Source: Liolophura sinensis
Taxonomy: Eukaryota; Mollusca; Polyplacophora; Chitonida; Chitonidae
Assembly: GCF_032854445.1 (NCBI RefSeq)
Contig: NC_088302.1
Location: 38,198,191-38,262,190 of the forward strand
Direction of reading: 5' to 3'
Length of the DNA stretch: 64,000 nucleotides
Shown: positions 23,901 through 36,525 of the stretch, piece after piece
How positions within the stretch are numbered: the first letter of the stretch is position 1
How the letters are laid out: every line of letters starts with the position of its first letter
Notes under the pieces: model-generated
Told to the model about the DNA's origin: nothing
Databases searched by the model: none
Seen by the model: the letters and a program-made list of their open reading frames with translations, nothing else
Made by a program: the position numbers and the translations under genes

Positions 23901-25873
23901 GAAATCGTCATTATAATGGCAATAATTAACTATTGACTGCACAACTTTGGACTGAATTATTTCTGGCGGGATCTGTTCCCCATGGTGTTAAAGTAGTTTA
24001 AAGGCTACAGCCTTACGTAAGTGGGGTTATCAGATACTTCATGAGGTGTGGTATTTTCCACTGACCGTCAGTTTCCTCAGTCTGTAAACTCGGACGCTGA
24101 CATATAAAAAGTATCAAAATATCCTTTCGTCAAATATCAATTAAAGAAACTCAACCAAATAAACATATTACAGAGTTACGCTAGTCATTAATAAACATGG
24201 ATGTTACTTAGTAGAACATCAAAAGACTTGAAGGTTGCGTGATGTTAGTCCACCTGTGTGACCCTTGTGGCTAGCTTTGGGTCAGACAAAGATATGCTAA
24301 GCTTGTCTTATATTGGTGGCCATTTTGGCGAGATTTCTTGCACAATTTTGATCCTAGAAACTTTCAAGCCCAAACAGCTATATAACTATAGACTTCTATT
24401 CATTTATATGCCAACCATTTAAAAAAAATCTGTCTATCGAAAGTGTGAAATCAACTACAGCAGAAAAACAGCGAGTTAAGGTGAATTTGCATCCAGATTT
24501 GAACAATTATTTGCAGAATACAGTGGGATTCAAACTGGAATTTTCAGAAAAAAACATATCCAGATTCAGAAACTATCAAACCATTGTAAGAAAAATGTAT
24601 GACCAAATTCAATGAAATATGGTCTTACAACCGCGCTGCTTTGTTGAATTTCGACAAAAATAATAATATGCAAAACTGAGATATGACTGCAAATACAAGA
24701 GGCGGAGTGCGAGTTCATGACTATATCATTGTTAGTTCCTGGGTGCGTTCGTTATATCTGTTCAAGTAAACACGCCCAAGGTATTATATGCACACAATCA
24801 AGAAAAAACTTCCATGACTTAAAGGGCTTTTTAATTATTATTGTACATCCCGGGGGAAAGCCGCACACAGGGTGTAAGTTTATGTATGTATGCCTTAATA
24901 CATTGGGAATTTTTGCTGTTGTCATTTTGCTATCTGAAGTTTTTAACCTCATTTCCGGCTTGCGTCAGTGTTCCTTGAGAACGTTTTAGATTCTAAACAG
25001 GTAATAATTTTAACATACATACGTGTATTTAAATCATCAGCGATCAGATTATCACAAGAATAGGTGAGGGGAAGATTAGGTAAGTATTCGGTTAGAGTGT
25101 CTTGTCAATATGAATCACTAAGATGCCTTATATTCTTCCTCGTAAACAGCTGACGTGTATTCAAATTTTATGACTCAACAAAATATTTGGTGTCATATTG
25201 TTGAAGCTAGCAATGAATAGGGCTATGGGTGAAATGTCAGTATGTAAGATGATAGCGCCGGTATCTGTTCGACAAAGAACATGGGCGCAACTCGACAACC
25301 CTAGTCACTGTGAAGCATCCACTTAGGTGTAAAGAATACCAGTAAACATACATTAATATGATTTATGCTATTGACGTGTCGCAAAGGCATCCTGGCACAA
25401 CAGCGTTCATACAATAACAGACAAGATAGCTGAGGCGGAAACCATGCGTGGAGCCGGAGCGGGTCTATCATTCGGTATGTCACCGCCAGAGTGCGCTGTG
25501 CCCAGGTATGTCGGCTACCTGCCAGAAACCGTTCTACTCCCAAATCGCCTTCATTAATTGCTGCCAGTTTAATTAGCCGAAATTCAATCCTCATAAAAAG
25601 GCCTTCCAGATTGCTTGCGATGTCAATTTGAGAAATGATTAAGACCATGAAATCTATACAAAACAACCCACGGTGCGATAAATTAAAGCCATAGTGGGCA
25701 GTTGATAAACACCAAGGTGTTTAATGATTACATTTCTGACAGGTTAGCTTTATCATAGGGTATCAGGTAAAAAAAAATAAACAAACCCAAGTATAGTAAC
25801 AATATTCAAACAAATATGAACAGGTAATCCCCTTTAGAATTGTTATTTCAGTTTCCAAAGATTCGGGTCATAA
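23901..25873. other. No gene recognised
   Basis: AT-rich sequence. The 121-codon minus frame 25301-25666 lacks any family motif that I know, as do 24717-24989 and its antisense. Confidence 0.5.
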
Positions 25874-26278
25874 GTCATCTTCTCATGACCCATCTACTCA
25901 TGACCCACCTACTCATGACCCATCTACTCATGACCCATCTACCCATGATCCACCTACTCATGGCCCATCTACTCATGACCCATCTACTCATGACCCATCT
26001 ACTCATGACCCACCTACTCATGACCCACCTACTCATGACCCATCTACTCATGACCCATCTACCCATGATCCACCTACTCATGACCCATCTACTCATGACC
26101 CATCTACTCATGACCCATCTACTCATGACCCATCTACTCATGACCCATTTACCCATGATCCACCTACTCATGACCCATCTACTCATGACCCATCTACCCA
26201 TGATCCACCTACTCATGGCCCATCTACTCATGACCCATCTATTCATGATCCATCTACTCATGACCCATCTACTCATCT
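25874..26278. repeat. 15-bp minisatellite, about 27 copies
   Basis: The unit CATCTACTCATGACC is repeated almost perfectly, with variants CACCTACTCATGACC and CATCTACCCATGATC. The variant unit recurs at about 25941, 26061, 26151 and 26196. The register is divisible by three, so both strands are open: plus 25840-26286 gives HLLMT repeats, minus 25875-26306 gives a WVMSR pentapeptide repeat. Neither is likely to be a protein. Confidence 0.95.
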
Positions 26279-26575
26279 GCTCATGACCTACCCGCCCATG
26301 AACCAACTGTTCATGATCCGCAAGAAGCCAATTTAACCCAACTTATTATCCACCTACTCATGGCCCACCTGCTCGTGACCCAACGGTTCATGACCCACAT
26401 ACTCATAACCCATCTACTCATGACCATCTATTCTACTTATGATCTAGCTGCTCATGGTCCACGTGCTCATGACATATCTACTCCCGACGAACGTGCTCAT
26501 AATCCACCTACTCATGACCCGCGTATTCATGGCGTATCTACTCATGAGCATTCTACTCATGACCCTTACTCATGC
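26279..26575. repeat. Degenerate flank of the 15-bp minisatellite
   Basis: ACTCATGACC-like words continue at irregular spacing (CTGCTCGTGACCCAACGGTT, CATACTCATAACCCATCTAC) to about 26575, an older edge of the array. The frames 26360-26635 and 26454-26642 lie in it. Confidence 0.75.
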
Positions 26576-27087
26576 ATTGTGCTCAAAGACCACCGAGATG
26601 AATGTTATGAAGTTATACGAATTGAAAGACCTTAGAATTTGATTCCGGTTATATGGACAATCACGCTTAATTGTTAATATCAGTGGAATTAGTATTCTGC
26701 TGACATGCACAGTGATATCAGATTTTCTGCATCTGCACTCGAACCAGTATTCACCCATAGGCAACAGTGTCACGAAGCACAAAGCGTTGGTGACAGATGA
26801 CAACACTAAATAATGGGCACATTGTCCTGAAACGAATCCATGCCCATCGCCCATATAGACCTTTTGCATCGCAGCAGACAAAAGTAAAGCAGACTTAATA
26901 CACGATTTTCGTGATCTGATATCATAAGATTTTGTCAGCTGAGATAAAATTTCCTGAAATGCTCCCTGCAGACCGAGCTTTTCCCTTTCGTAGAGTTTGT
27001 ATGTGAGAAATTCTGAAAAAATGAACGAATAATTAGAATTTTGTGTATGCTAGTCTCTGTTCTACATACCTTGTTGTAAAATATAGC
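26576..27087. other. No gene recognised
   Basis: The minus frame 26570-26881 (103 codons) starts at the edge of the repeat; no domain. Confidence 0.5.
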
Positions 27088-27217
27088 TGGGCCCAGTTTC
27101 AAGAGGCGGAGTACATTTTTTTATTGTGGATTTGTCGTACGATATTTTGTATGTCACTATTAACATACCATTGTCCTATATGTGCGATTATTGTACATGT
27201 ACGTCAAACTGGGCCCA
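27088..27217. mobile_element. Small MITE-like element with 12-bp terminal inverted repeats
   Basis: TGGGCCCAGTTT (27088-27099) and AAACTGGGCCCA (27206-27217) are perfect inverted repeats bounding 130 bp with no coding capacity. GGGCCCAGTTT-type ends occur in non-autonomous DNA transposons of several invertebrates, from memory. No clear target-site duplication is seen, so the family is not assigned. Confidence 0.5.
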
Positions 27218-28440
27218 ATTCTATTCGATGACAAACACTTGTTCTGTCTCTGCTCAGATTGCATCTCTTACCGTTATTCCCAGATGATATGTGTGTGTGT
27301 GAATAAGTAAAGGTAACGATCGAACACATACTTCCCCAGGCTGCCAGTTAGTCGGATCAGACTACTGGAGAAATATTTAAATGATGGAACACGAGTACCT
27401 CTCAGTACAAATGTTTACAAACTGTTGAATCCCAGGGGTTTTCGTAAATCAGATTACGGTAGTTCTTTTTACAGTGTTATCTGGGCCTTTCACTGAATTG
27501 TAACGTGGTGTGGTACTAGTTTCACCTGTGTGTTTGTGGCAAAGGCTACATACAAACAAACGAAAAAAAGCATCCCCCCAAAATGATATTACATTTTAAC
27601 GGCAATATCTGATTTTTTACAAAAATAGCGTATAAATAAGATCTGAACAAATATTGTTACAAGTTATATGTGTGTTGTCACATGCACGAAATATAAAACC
27701 TACAAAAGATCCTGCTACCGTACTCTATCCACCACGGACTGTAAACATATCGGTCCTGTAGAAAGACACCCGCTTTGTTTTATACAAATAAACAAGTTTA
27801 AGTCAGTATTAGCCAATGAACGCTCCTTGTGAGCCAAAAGCCTTGACTAAAAGAAAACGAACTTTTATTGGCTGAGGTGTTGTCTCTTCATTAATATTCA
27901 TGACCGATATGGAAGCTAATTTGCATGGAAACTGAAAAATTTGGGACGTAAAAGATCTAGACATATGAGAGAGAGCCTCTACATGCAATTCTTAAAGGAA
28001 AGCATAGTTTAGTACATCTGTAAATGGAACAGGGTTATAGCCTTGGCCCCAGGCCCTGTCCACGCTACCATCACTACATGCAGGATTTGCCTGCTCTTGT
28101 TTTCGGTAACTCAAGCCGATCTGGTTATTCATAGTTGTATTTCGGCGACAGTTTATTTCTTATCTGATCTTTTATTTGAAGACAAGACACCATTTTCAGT
28201 CATTCTAGTCCAGTTACGTCTAACAATTTGCAGTTAACATCGCTGCATTCTTTTACCAAATCCGGCTTAAGTGGCCTGAAAGTTGCTGCTATTTTAGCGT
28301 TTACATAAACAGTTAGAACAAAATCCAAATTAGGGTAACTCCACATGGCAGTATTTCACCGGCTTCTTGCGATAATTTGCCAACTACAACACTGTCGTCA
28401 GCTTTTTTATAGCTTTTCCTCAAAATTAAAATCTGTTTGA
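27218..28440. other. No gene recognised; paired CCAAT/ATTGG motifs
   Basis: CCAAT at 27813-27817 and ATTGG at 27867-27871 are followed by CATTAATATTCATGA at about 27889. They could mark a promoter, but no exon follows within reach on either strand. Confidence 0.35.
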
Positions 28441-28905
28441 TTTTCACTCGACATAACTCACTGATACTGTAGCTTTTTCGGCCAGTTAGTATTATATCAA
28501 CATTGTTGACTGGCACTGTAGCTATTCTGTCAGTGAGTAATATATTGACATTAATGACTAGTACTGTAACTTTTTCGGTCATGAAGTATTATGTCGACAT
28601 TTGCTGACCTGACACTGTAGCGTTTTCGGTCAGTGAGTATTATGTTAACATTGTTGAGTGGTACTGTAACGTTTCAGTAACTGAGTATTATATCGACATT
28701 GTTGACTAGTCCTGCATCTTTTCGGTCAGAGAGCATTATATCGACATTACTGGCTGGTACTGCAGCTTTTAGGTCAGTGAGTATTATATCGAAATTTGTT
28801 GACGTGTACCATAGCTTTTCGGCCACTACGTATAACATCGACATTGCTGACTAGTACACTAACTTTTTCGGTCATTTAGTAATATATCTCCATTGTAACT
28901 GACCT
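28441..28905. repeat. Tandem repeat, 48-bp unit, 9-10 copies
   Basis: Each unit contains CAGTGAGTATTATATCGACA, TTGTTGACTGGTACTGTAGC and TTTTCGGT. Copies are diverged with small indels. The minus frame 28313-28582 runs through it. Confidence 0.85.
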
Positions 28906-31142
28906 GGTCAGTCTCTATGGTTCGTCCTGTCAGTGAAGGGTCAGTGTCGCTGCGTTATTTTGTCTGTGTCATCTTAGTTCCAGCAGTGTGCAGGTGTAGG
29001 GACAACCCGGAAGGTCAACAACCTCAGGCTATTACCAACAAAGCAGGATTTCGTGTCACACTGTCGTCCTGCCTAAAGATTAGATTCTTTGCTTTACTGT
29101 GTGAAGGAGTCGGGTTTGTGCAACCAGCCGCGCATGCGGAGCTTAATTCCATTAATTCACCACATGCTTAAAAGCGTATAATACGGAACGGTTTGTTCTT
29201 GAATTATAGACGTATGCTGTCGCTCAAGGATACCAAGACTTAGACCGTTGCTAGGTTAAAAATGATTTTTTTTCCAGAGTTCATCCTCTTGAACAATTCC
29301 ACAATATTCAATCTTATAGTGAGTGACAAAACATCTCCTTAATGGCGTCTCTAAGCTCGACACGTTGGCCGTCAAGCACTAGTACATGTAGTCGTGTAAC
29401 ATGGCGATTTGGCATCTTAAATTTTAAACCCAATAAATGGTCAACAGAAAGAAAAACAAGAACAAAGAAATGAACTGCAAAAACCACATGATTCGACATT
29501 TCTCTAATGAAGTTATTTACAACGAATGTGGCTGGCAGATTGTCTCGTGTAGCAAGTAAAATAATTCATAGCTGTGTCAAAATCCGATTGCACGATGATC
29601 AGCAAAACCAAAAATTTTTATTTTAACTAATCCAAGAAATGTGAAATATCTATCTGATAATTTCAATAAAACATGTTTTTTGAGATGCTATGCTACGTTA
29701 TTGCTGTACAAAAATGTTTGGACAACTTGTACTTTTTCAATCACTAACTAAGTCACGCGAGCCTTCATCCCCATTACGGGATAAGGAACTTTCAAGATTC
29801 CTTTCCTTGAAGGATTCATTGCCTTAGGGGCCTTAGTGGCACGGTACTTTGTGTTATCGACCTTGAAGTTCTCCTGAGAAGGTTTCAATTTCACCAAAAT
29901 GACTCATGCTACAATTTGGAAAGTTTACCAGTAAGTTGCCAAAGATAGGTGGTTTTTGTAATGGACGGATAGGTTGACTTTTCTGCTTTGAAGATTGTCG
30001 TTCAACGTCAGTACAAAGAGCGGAAACGACCTGTAATTAGACTTCTCGGTTATTCTCGGTAAATTATCTAACATTAGGAAATAAAGATGACAACACCTGC
30101 AGCTCAGACTGCAGTTCAGACTGGGGCGTGTTGGTATCACCTTAGACGTGCACTGCCACATGAATGCAGATAAAAAGCCGGCAGGTGGGAAATTTTATAG
30201 TCCTCAGGATCAGAGGGACAGGGTCCTTGTGCTGTGGGTCAGACATCCAATCCGAAGGGTTCGACACCTACCGTACCGGCATTCCACACAAAGATACAGA
30301 AGTTTAACTTAGTTGGTGGTTATCAACTCTGTACAAGGCGGTTGGTCTGGTATTGTAAGGAGTTGATTACCAGTGTGGCTATAGTCTATCACCATGTCAG
30401 TCTGGCCACTTCTGTCCCCCTGTATACTTCCATCGAGCTGTGCTTCCAAATAACTCACCTTTGTCGTCCACTGAACGCCGTCTTGGGGTTTCAAATAAAC
30501 CATAGAACACTACGACAGCGGTACATTATATGATCAAATACCTGAAGATCGCTGTAAAGTTGCAACATGAAAAGAAACATTGCTAGGCAGATTAGGTTTC
30601 CTGTGTTAGTGTTAGGACCCTATCTCCACTCTCAGCGGGGAACGGCGACACCGGATAACATCGGTTTATTCTATCTCCCCACAGTTTTTATATTTAACAG
30701 ACTGAAGAATTCTGAAAACCAGGGCTCTTTTTTTCTGATACAGTATACACCTACGAATACAAAAACCACATTTATACCTTTATAGACTGGATAACGAGGG
30801 CACTGGTGTGTTGCAAACATATTATTCAATGACATCCCCAGTTGAGGACGCAAACATCAAAATTTTGGCATTTACCAATCCCTACATTATGTATCAACGC
30901 CCGATATTATCCGTCATGGATTTGTAAGACACAATCTTGACTTATTGGCCTTAAACATCTTCCATGGACAATTACAGTGGAATCATACTGACGAAATTGA
31001 ACCATTGAACCATTTAGTCAAATAACCCATCCTGTCTGAAAATAGCCACTTGTTTTTTTCCTAATAATATATTACACACGACGGTAAAACGTCGTCCACC
31101 GTGGGTTTTCCATACTCTGATACCATGACGACAAAGTATTGC
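28906..31142. other. No gene recognised
   Basis: Mixed sequence with no supported exon. The frames at 28917-29171, 30234-30533 and 30567-30785 show no domain. The stretch from about 30180 to 30520 is less AT-rich than its surroundings. Confidence 0.5.
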
Positions 31143-31497
31143 GTGGCACTAAAAGTACCACTTCCTTGTACGCTTTTCGGGAGGGTTAGATCCAGGATCA
31201 ATCCTGAGTCGATTCACACCTTAAAAAAGGAAGTTGTAACTTCCTCGCCTGGCGTTCAGCATGAAGGGAATAGTACTACTACTGGTTGACCTGTATCAGT
31301 AGAATGGGTCGGACGGGCGGCTTACTTGCCTTCGGTCAGGTGTCTCAGTGAAACAGCACTAGATAAAAAAGCGGTGGAAATCCGTCCAGCGACAAGGAGA
31401 CACATTACATGCACTCTAAGGATTCCTTTGTCGTCATTTGACGTCGTCAAATTGTTAGGTACGACGTTAAAGCTAAAGCACTGTCTCACTCACTCCT
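31143..31497 (+). mobile_element. SINE family A, near-complete copy 2
   Basis: Shares GTTAGATCCAGGATCAATCC, AGGAAGTTGTAACTTCCTCG and GGCGTTCAGCATGAAGGGAA with the 14670 copy. It also shares GTCTCAGTGAAACAGCACTA, GTACGACGTTAAAG and a CTCACTCACTC end. A small insertion, AGCGACAAGGAGACA, is unique to this copy. The head is more diverged than in copy 1. The frames 31101-31289 and 31326-31568 fall inside it. Confidence 0.85.
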
Positions 31498-33126
31498 GCT
31501 ACACTTACTCCATTCCCCTCAAATTACACGTTATCACGCGAGGCGTCTATAGTCAATTGAAACATTAACCGAGGTATAGGTTGGCTGTATCAAATTAACA
31601 GATAGAAAAGATTCTTTGGAATACAGGATACTTCATATTCCTTTTCCCCCCACCCAGAAAATTTTACTGAAGTGCAGTTTTAGGAGCACGTAAGCGCTGA
31701 TGATCCTTGTTATTGGAATGTCACACCTACATCGCCCGGCTACAAATGGTGGAGAAATAGATACTAGCTGTCTTAGTATGACTCAGAACACATTCGAAAC
31801 TAAGGAACATAGTGAAAACGACAAAAACTGTCAACACTTGACCAATAAGTGGCAAACAGTATTTCACCCACAATGCCATCAACACTTCACAGAAGTCAAC
31901 GATCCCGTAAAATCATAAATCTCGTCTTACTCACTCAATTATAACTTCATCTCGTGATTCAACTCTGATCTGCGGAAGCATACCTTTTCCTGATCATTCT
32001 TTGGAACAGGACCCCTTTTACAAAAATTTATAAATCAATCTTTCGTGTCATGGTGTTTTAATCTGCAAGGATCACTTCATTTTACGTAAGAGTTGAAAGA
32101 AATTTGATATTTTGTAAACAAGGTAAATTATCGTCTACTAGCTATTATCGTCTACTATCCGGGAAGCTGTCGATTTATTACTATTACTTATAGTTGAATA
32201 AGTACCTTAAATTTATGTTATATTTGGAATGGATGGTAACTCTGGATTTCAAATTTTAAATTTGAATTGAAATTTACAAAATTTATGAAAACCCCCTTCT
32301 ATTACAAACCTGTGTGAAAAACATTATTGAAAAATTCCGGTACGAAGTGTATTGTGTCATTTTCAAGTCTGTTCCAATCGCCACATAAGCAAAGTTATAA
32401 AGATATCAATATATGAATATTTTTTAATAAAATAATAAAGTCCAAATTAAATTTATCAAAACAATCCCCCCAAAACGGGAGGATGTTTAAATTGTATGTG
32501 CATACGCTACTGACTGGAAGTGTTATTTTATTCACATAAATTACAACAAGAGACGTGAAAAGACAATTTCCGAAAAGCAATCCAAATTTCCCGAGTACGG
32601 CACCAATCAATCAAATAATCAATAATTCAAGAGACAGATATTTGTACCGTGAACACAGGATACATGCAAATTCCTGGGTGTGACACTTGAGTTCAATCGC
32701 ACTCTCTCCTTAGAACAAAGAAATAACCCAAGTGTTAACGGTAATCATTCTGACAGCAGCCTAGGATTCTCCCTGGGATTAGGGTAACTGGGTGATAATG
32801 CTGTGCGACCTCTAATCCGGGCGTTATAATCCAAACTAACTGTGTGACACGGATCATTCTGAGCGTTGTACCTCTTACCCGTCCTGCTTGCAGGATGTAT
32901 AGCTGATAGAGGCCGCAACGCCACAACGCACGACTTAAGCATAGCTGTACACGTGAGAAAGAAGTTATTACTTCATTATTCAAGTTTATTATTACTTCAA
33001 GTTATTTATTTTTGTTCTTTCTGGCAATTTTTGTTCTTTCTGGCAATTTAAAATTATATTTTAGCTTCCTCCTGTATGTAGATGTGACTTTATAAAGCGA
33101 TAGTTGTTTACTTCAGAATTTGCTAT
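31498..33126. other. No gene recognised
   Basis: AT-rich. A direct repeat TTTGTTCTTTCTGGCAATTT occurs at about 33011-33048. The overlapping frames near 32735-33051 show nothing recognisable. Confidence 0.5.
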
Positions 33127-33600
33127 AAGCATCATCACACATCTCACAAAGTATTCCAAGCATCATCATACATCTTACAAAGTAATACAAGCACCGTCAT
33201 ACATCCTACAAAGTAATATAAGCACCATTATACATCCCACAAAGTAATATAAGCATCATCATACATCTCACAAAGTAATATAAGCACCATTATGCATCGC
33301 AAAAGTAATACAAGCACCATCTTACATCTCAAAAGTAATACAAACATTAACATGTATCTCAGAAAGTAATACATGCATCATCATACATCTCACAAAGTAA
33401 TACAAGCAAAATCATGCATCTCACAAAGTAATACAAGCACCATCGTACATCTCATATCTCAAAAGTAATACAAGCACCATCATACATCTCAAAAAGTAAT
33501 AAAGCACTATCTTACATCTCACAAAGTAATACAAGCACCATCATACATCTCAAAAAGTAATATAAGCATCATCATACATCTCACAAAGTAATACAAGCTT
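33127..33600. repeat. Tandem repeat, about 31-bp unit, about 15 copies
   Basis: The unit is AAGCACCATCATACATCTCA plus CAAAGTAATAC, varying from 29 to 33 bp between copies. Because the length is not a fixed multiple of three, no long frame results. Confidence 0.9.
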
Positions 33601-33745
33601 ATGACTGTTTGGCTCTTAACAAAATTTATTTGGTGTATAACTCACATATAAAGACATTCTCTGCAGCTGGCTGAAAAACATTAGGATCCGTCTTTTTTTG
33701 AAAGAACATTTTTTGAACAATAACATCAAAGCAATGCTACGGAGC

Positions 33746-33875
33746 CAGGCGAGGGTGATGCTTACGCAAACAGTAGACTGGGCGAGGGTGATGCTCAGCC
33801 AATCACTAGATTGGGCAACGGTGATGCTTAGCACACCAGTACACTGAGTTACGGTGATGCTTAGTCCATAAATAG
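33746..33875. repeat. Tandem repeat, 33-bp unit, 4 copies
   Basis: GGCGAGGGTGATGCT, GGCGAGGGTGATGCT, GGCAACGGTGATGCT and GTTACGGTGATGCT recur every 32-34 bp with diverged spacers. It lies only 150 bp from the 31-bp array but is unrelated to it. Confidence 0.75.
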
Positions 33876-35214
33876 ATTTGTGACAACAATATAAAGGACT
33901 CCGACAGATTATTGAAGTTTGATTAGGAACAAACATTGAAAAATATATCCTTTTATTCATACCATACGTATACAGATGAGGAAAGGTATTGCAAATGCGT
34001 GCATTACATATTTAGAACGCATAAGGTGTCAAGTGATTATTGTCTCAGAAACATCCTTACGCTTATAATCTCTAAATTGTTATATAATGTACACTATTGT
34101 TTACGGATTCGAACAGAGAATTGTGTTAGTAGTTTAATTATTGAAGCTTTTACCAATTTTGTTGCCGTTTTCCTGCGGTTAAATCAGTAAAATGCATCAC
34201 GCAATATCAAAGCATGTATTAACACTGTCTTTGCGAAGTTTTAGCCTTAGTTGTTGCTTTGTTGTTGACGTTGACATGAATAAGGCGAACATCTCAAGAC
34301 TACTGAATTTTAACGTACTTTTATGGTAGAAGAAACCTAGACTTAATAATCTCAAGACTGAATCCATGGGTTGTTGTTTCTTCTCTACTAAGTGTTTTGA
34401 GATTTTAGTTGACTGTAAGCTCAGTTTTCGGGACTGGACACCTAATGTCGTGCACTTGATCACCCCTTATATTTGTTTCCCCAATACAGCTTCCCTCACG
34501 AAATACACGTGCTAACCACCTTGTTCTGGCTGAATTGATATATGGTCTTAGTCGTTGTATTTGCGGATATTATTTCGATACCTAAAGAAGTTAAATATTG
34601 TTTGAATCTCCAAAAAGACTGAAATCTGAAGGCCAGGCTTTCTGTTCTAATGACGGTGAGAAAATTCCCCCAAGCCTGCATGGGAAATGTGCACTGGGTT
34701 CATATTTTTGTTTGAGTATGACGCTCGCTGTGCAAAAGGGAATAATAAAGGTGTGGGATTGGTCTGTCCCAGGAGCATGATCGCTGAACCCTAAGTAAAC
34801 AAAGTCTTGCGGTCTAACTACACTGGTCAGTAGCGGAAACACTTGTCCGAGGGATAGGAATTGTTCAGGCTCTGGGCATCGGGACACGCACCTTGCCTCT
34901 CGGCTACGCCTTCAAAGCTTTCTTCTTCCCTGTAGCTTAACTGTAACAAGGACATTCCCCGTGAGGGGCTAAACTTCACAGATAACGGTTAACCTTATTT
35001 TGTTGAATGGATGGAGTTTCCTGTGTGATTTTATACCCGTGTGTCCGGCATGGTCCTGGTCTGGATCTGAAGCATGACCCGATTGGTATCGGCTGTAAAA
35101 GATTACAGCATGGAAAACAAAACCAGAGTGGCGACGACAACGTGATTGTTGCCAAAAAGTCGCACGTAAGCGATAAAATTCGGCCTCTTGTCAATTTACC
35201 TCAGTTAGGGATTG
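33876..35214. other. No gene recognised
   Basis: Short frames on both strands (33936-34190, 34197-34463, 34591-34887), none with a domain or supported splice sites. Confidence 0.5.
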
Positions 35215-35380
35215 ATACAAATCGTTCAAGTGAATGCTTAAGTATTAGCACCATGGCTTAAACAGAATAAAGTAGACGAAATGTCTTGATGTTAATAGCA
35301 ATTTATAGAAGTCATTGGCATGGCGTTACTCAAAATAGTGTACTGTCGTTACATTTAACTGACATTAAAAGGTCCAGATT
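35215..35380 (+). repeat. Dispersed repeat C, copy 3
   Basis: AGCACCATGGCTTAAACAGA, GACGAAATGTCTTGATG, ATTTATAGAAGTCATTGGC and GTCGTTACATTTAACTGACA follow copy 1 (7835-7960) closely in order and spacing. Confidence 0.6.
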
Positions 35381-36217
35381 ACATCCGCGAGGGTGGTAAC
35401 AACACAAAGGTAACAGGAATCTGCAATATGTTACCCGAAACCGGTCCTTGACTATATACATGACAGGTATAATGCACTAGTATATGTTTTAAAATCTTTT
35501 AAGGAAACCTATTACTAAAACATACACTACAGTTTGCTGGTTTCAAATTGAGAACAACTTTTGTTGTGAAGTGCTGTAGTATATATTGCACTGGCGACAG
35601 GAAATACCCACTATTTCAGCAAGACGTTGTAGACTATCTGCCTCGTCTGGTTTCATATCATAAGTGGCTATTGTTTTGTTTTTTTGTTTCCATCATGTTT
35701 TCCCCCAAACAGCCGCCGGTTGATAAGTATATTTGCTGAGCAATGTTTCAAAAGTGTGTCTATAACGTGAGTAGATAATCCATTGCTACTTTCGCATCTG
35801 AAAGTCTATGATTGACTGGTGTTTGTATTTATATATATTTCACATGTTTGCATCAAGTGCTGACACTAGGATATTTATTTTCAACGATATTTATTTTCTA
35901 TATATTAACAGTTTGAAAATGAAACAGAAAGGGGTCAACAGATTCCCGTTATGTCTGAAAAACAAACGCGTCCTGCGTTTCCATTGGTTTTGCCTTAAGC
36001 CCGTAGTTGACCGAGGATTTCCGCCAAGAGTTTCGCAGAAATGTGGAAGATGATACCCGGTCATATCCAGAAAGTTCGTACTGACACAAACAGAAGCTAG
36101 AGAAAGTCTTGATTTTGTACGTCGAAATACATCAAATTTCAAACCATGTCTCCAACTTCATTTTGTGCAAACCCCTTTACATATATCTGCATATTTCAGC
36201 AACTTGTCCTCAGGTGT
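35381..36217. other. No gene recognised
   Basis: AT-rich sequence. The frames 35548-35739 and 35808-36053 show no domain. Confidence 0.5.
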
Positions 36218-36525
36218 CCTTACGGATCACACTTGTGCTCAAATCACTTTATGGATCACACTTGTGCTCAGATATCTTTACATATGACACTTGTTCTCAG
36301 ATATCTTTACGGATCACACTTGTGTTCAGATGTCTTTACAGATGACACTTGTGCTCAGATATCTTTACATATGACACTTGTTCGCAGATATCTTTACGGA
36401 TCACACTTGTGTTCAGATGTCTTTACAGATGACACTTGTGCTCAGATGTCTTTACGGATCACGCTTGTGCTCAAATATCTTTACAGATGACACTTGTGCT
36501 CAGATGTCTTTACAGGAGACGCTAA
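36218..36525. repeat. Tandem repeat, 30-bp unit, about 10 copies
   Basis: The unit is ACTTGTGCTCAGATATCTTT plus ACGGATCAC, alternating with a variant carrying ACAGATGAC. Alternation of the two forms suggests growth by 60-bp blocks. The open frames 36109-36584 read through it in three registers and are repeat translations. Confidence 0.9.

Noticed and set aside
25840-26306. HLLMT and WVMSR pentapeptide repeat proteins
   Set aside because: By-products of the 15-bp minisatellite.
33127-33600. CRISPR array
   Set aside because: Repeat units are contiguous, diverged and without unique spacers, in a eukaryotic genome.
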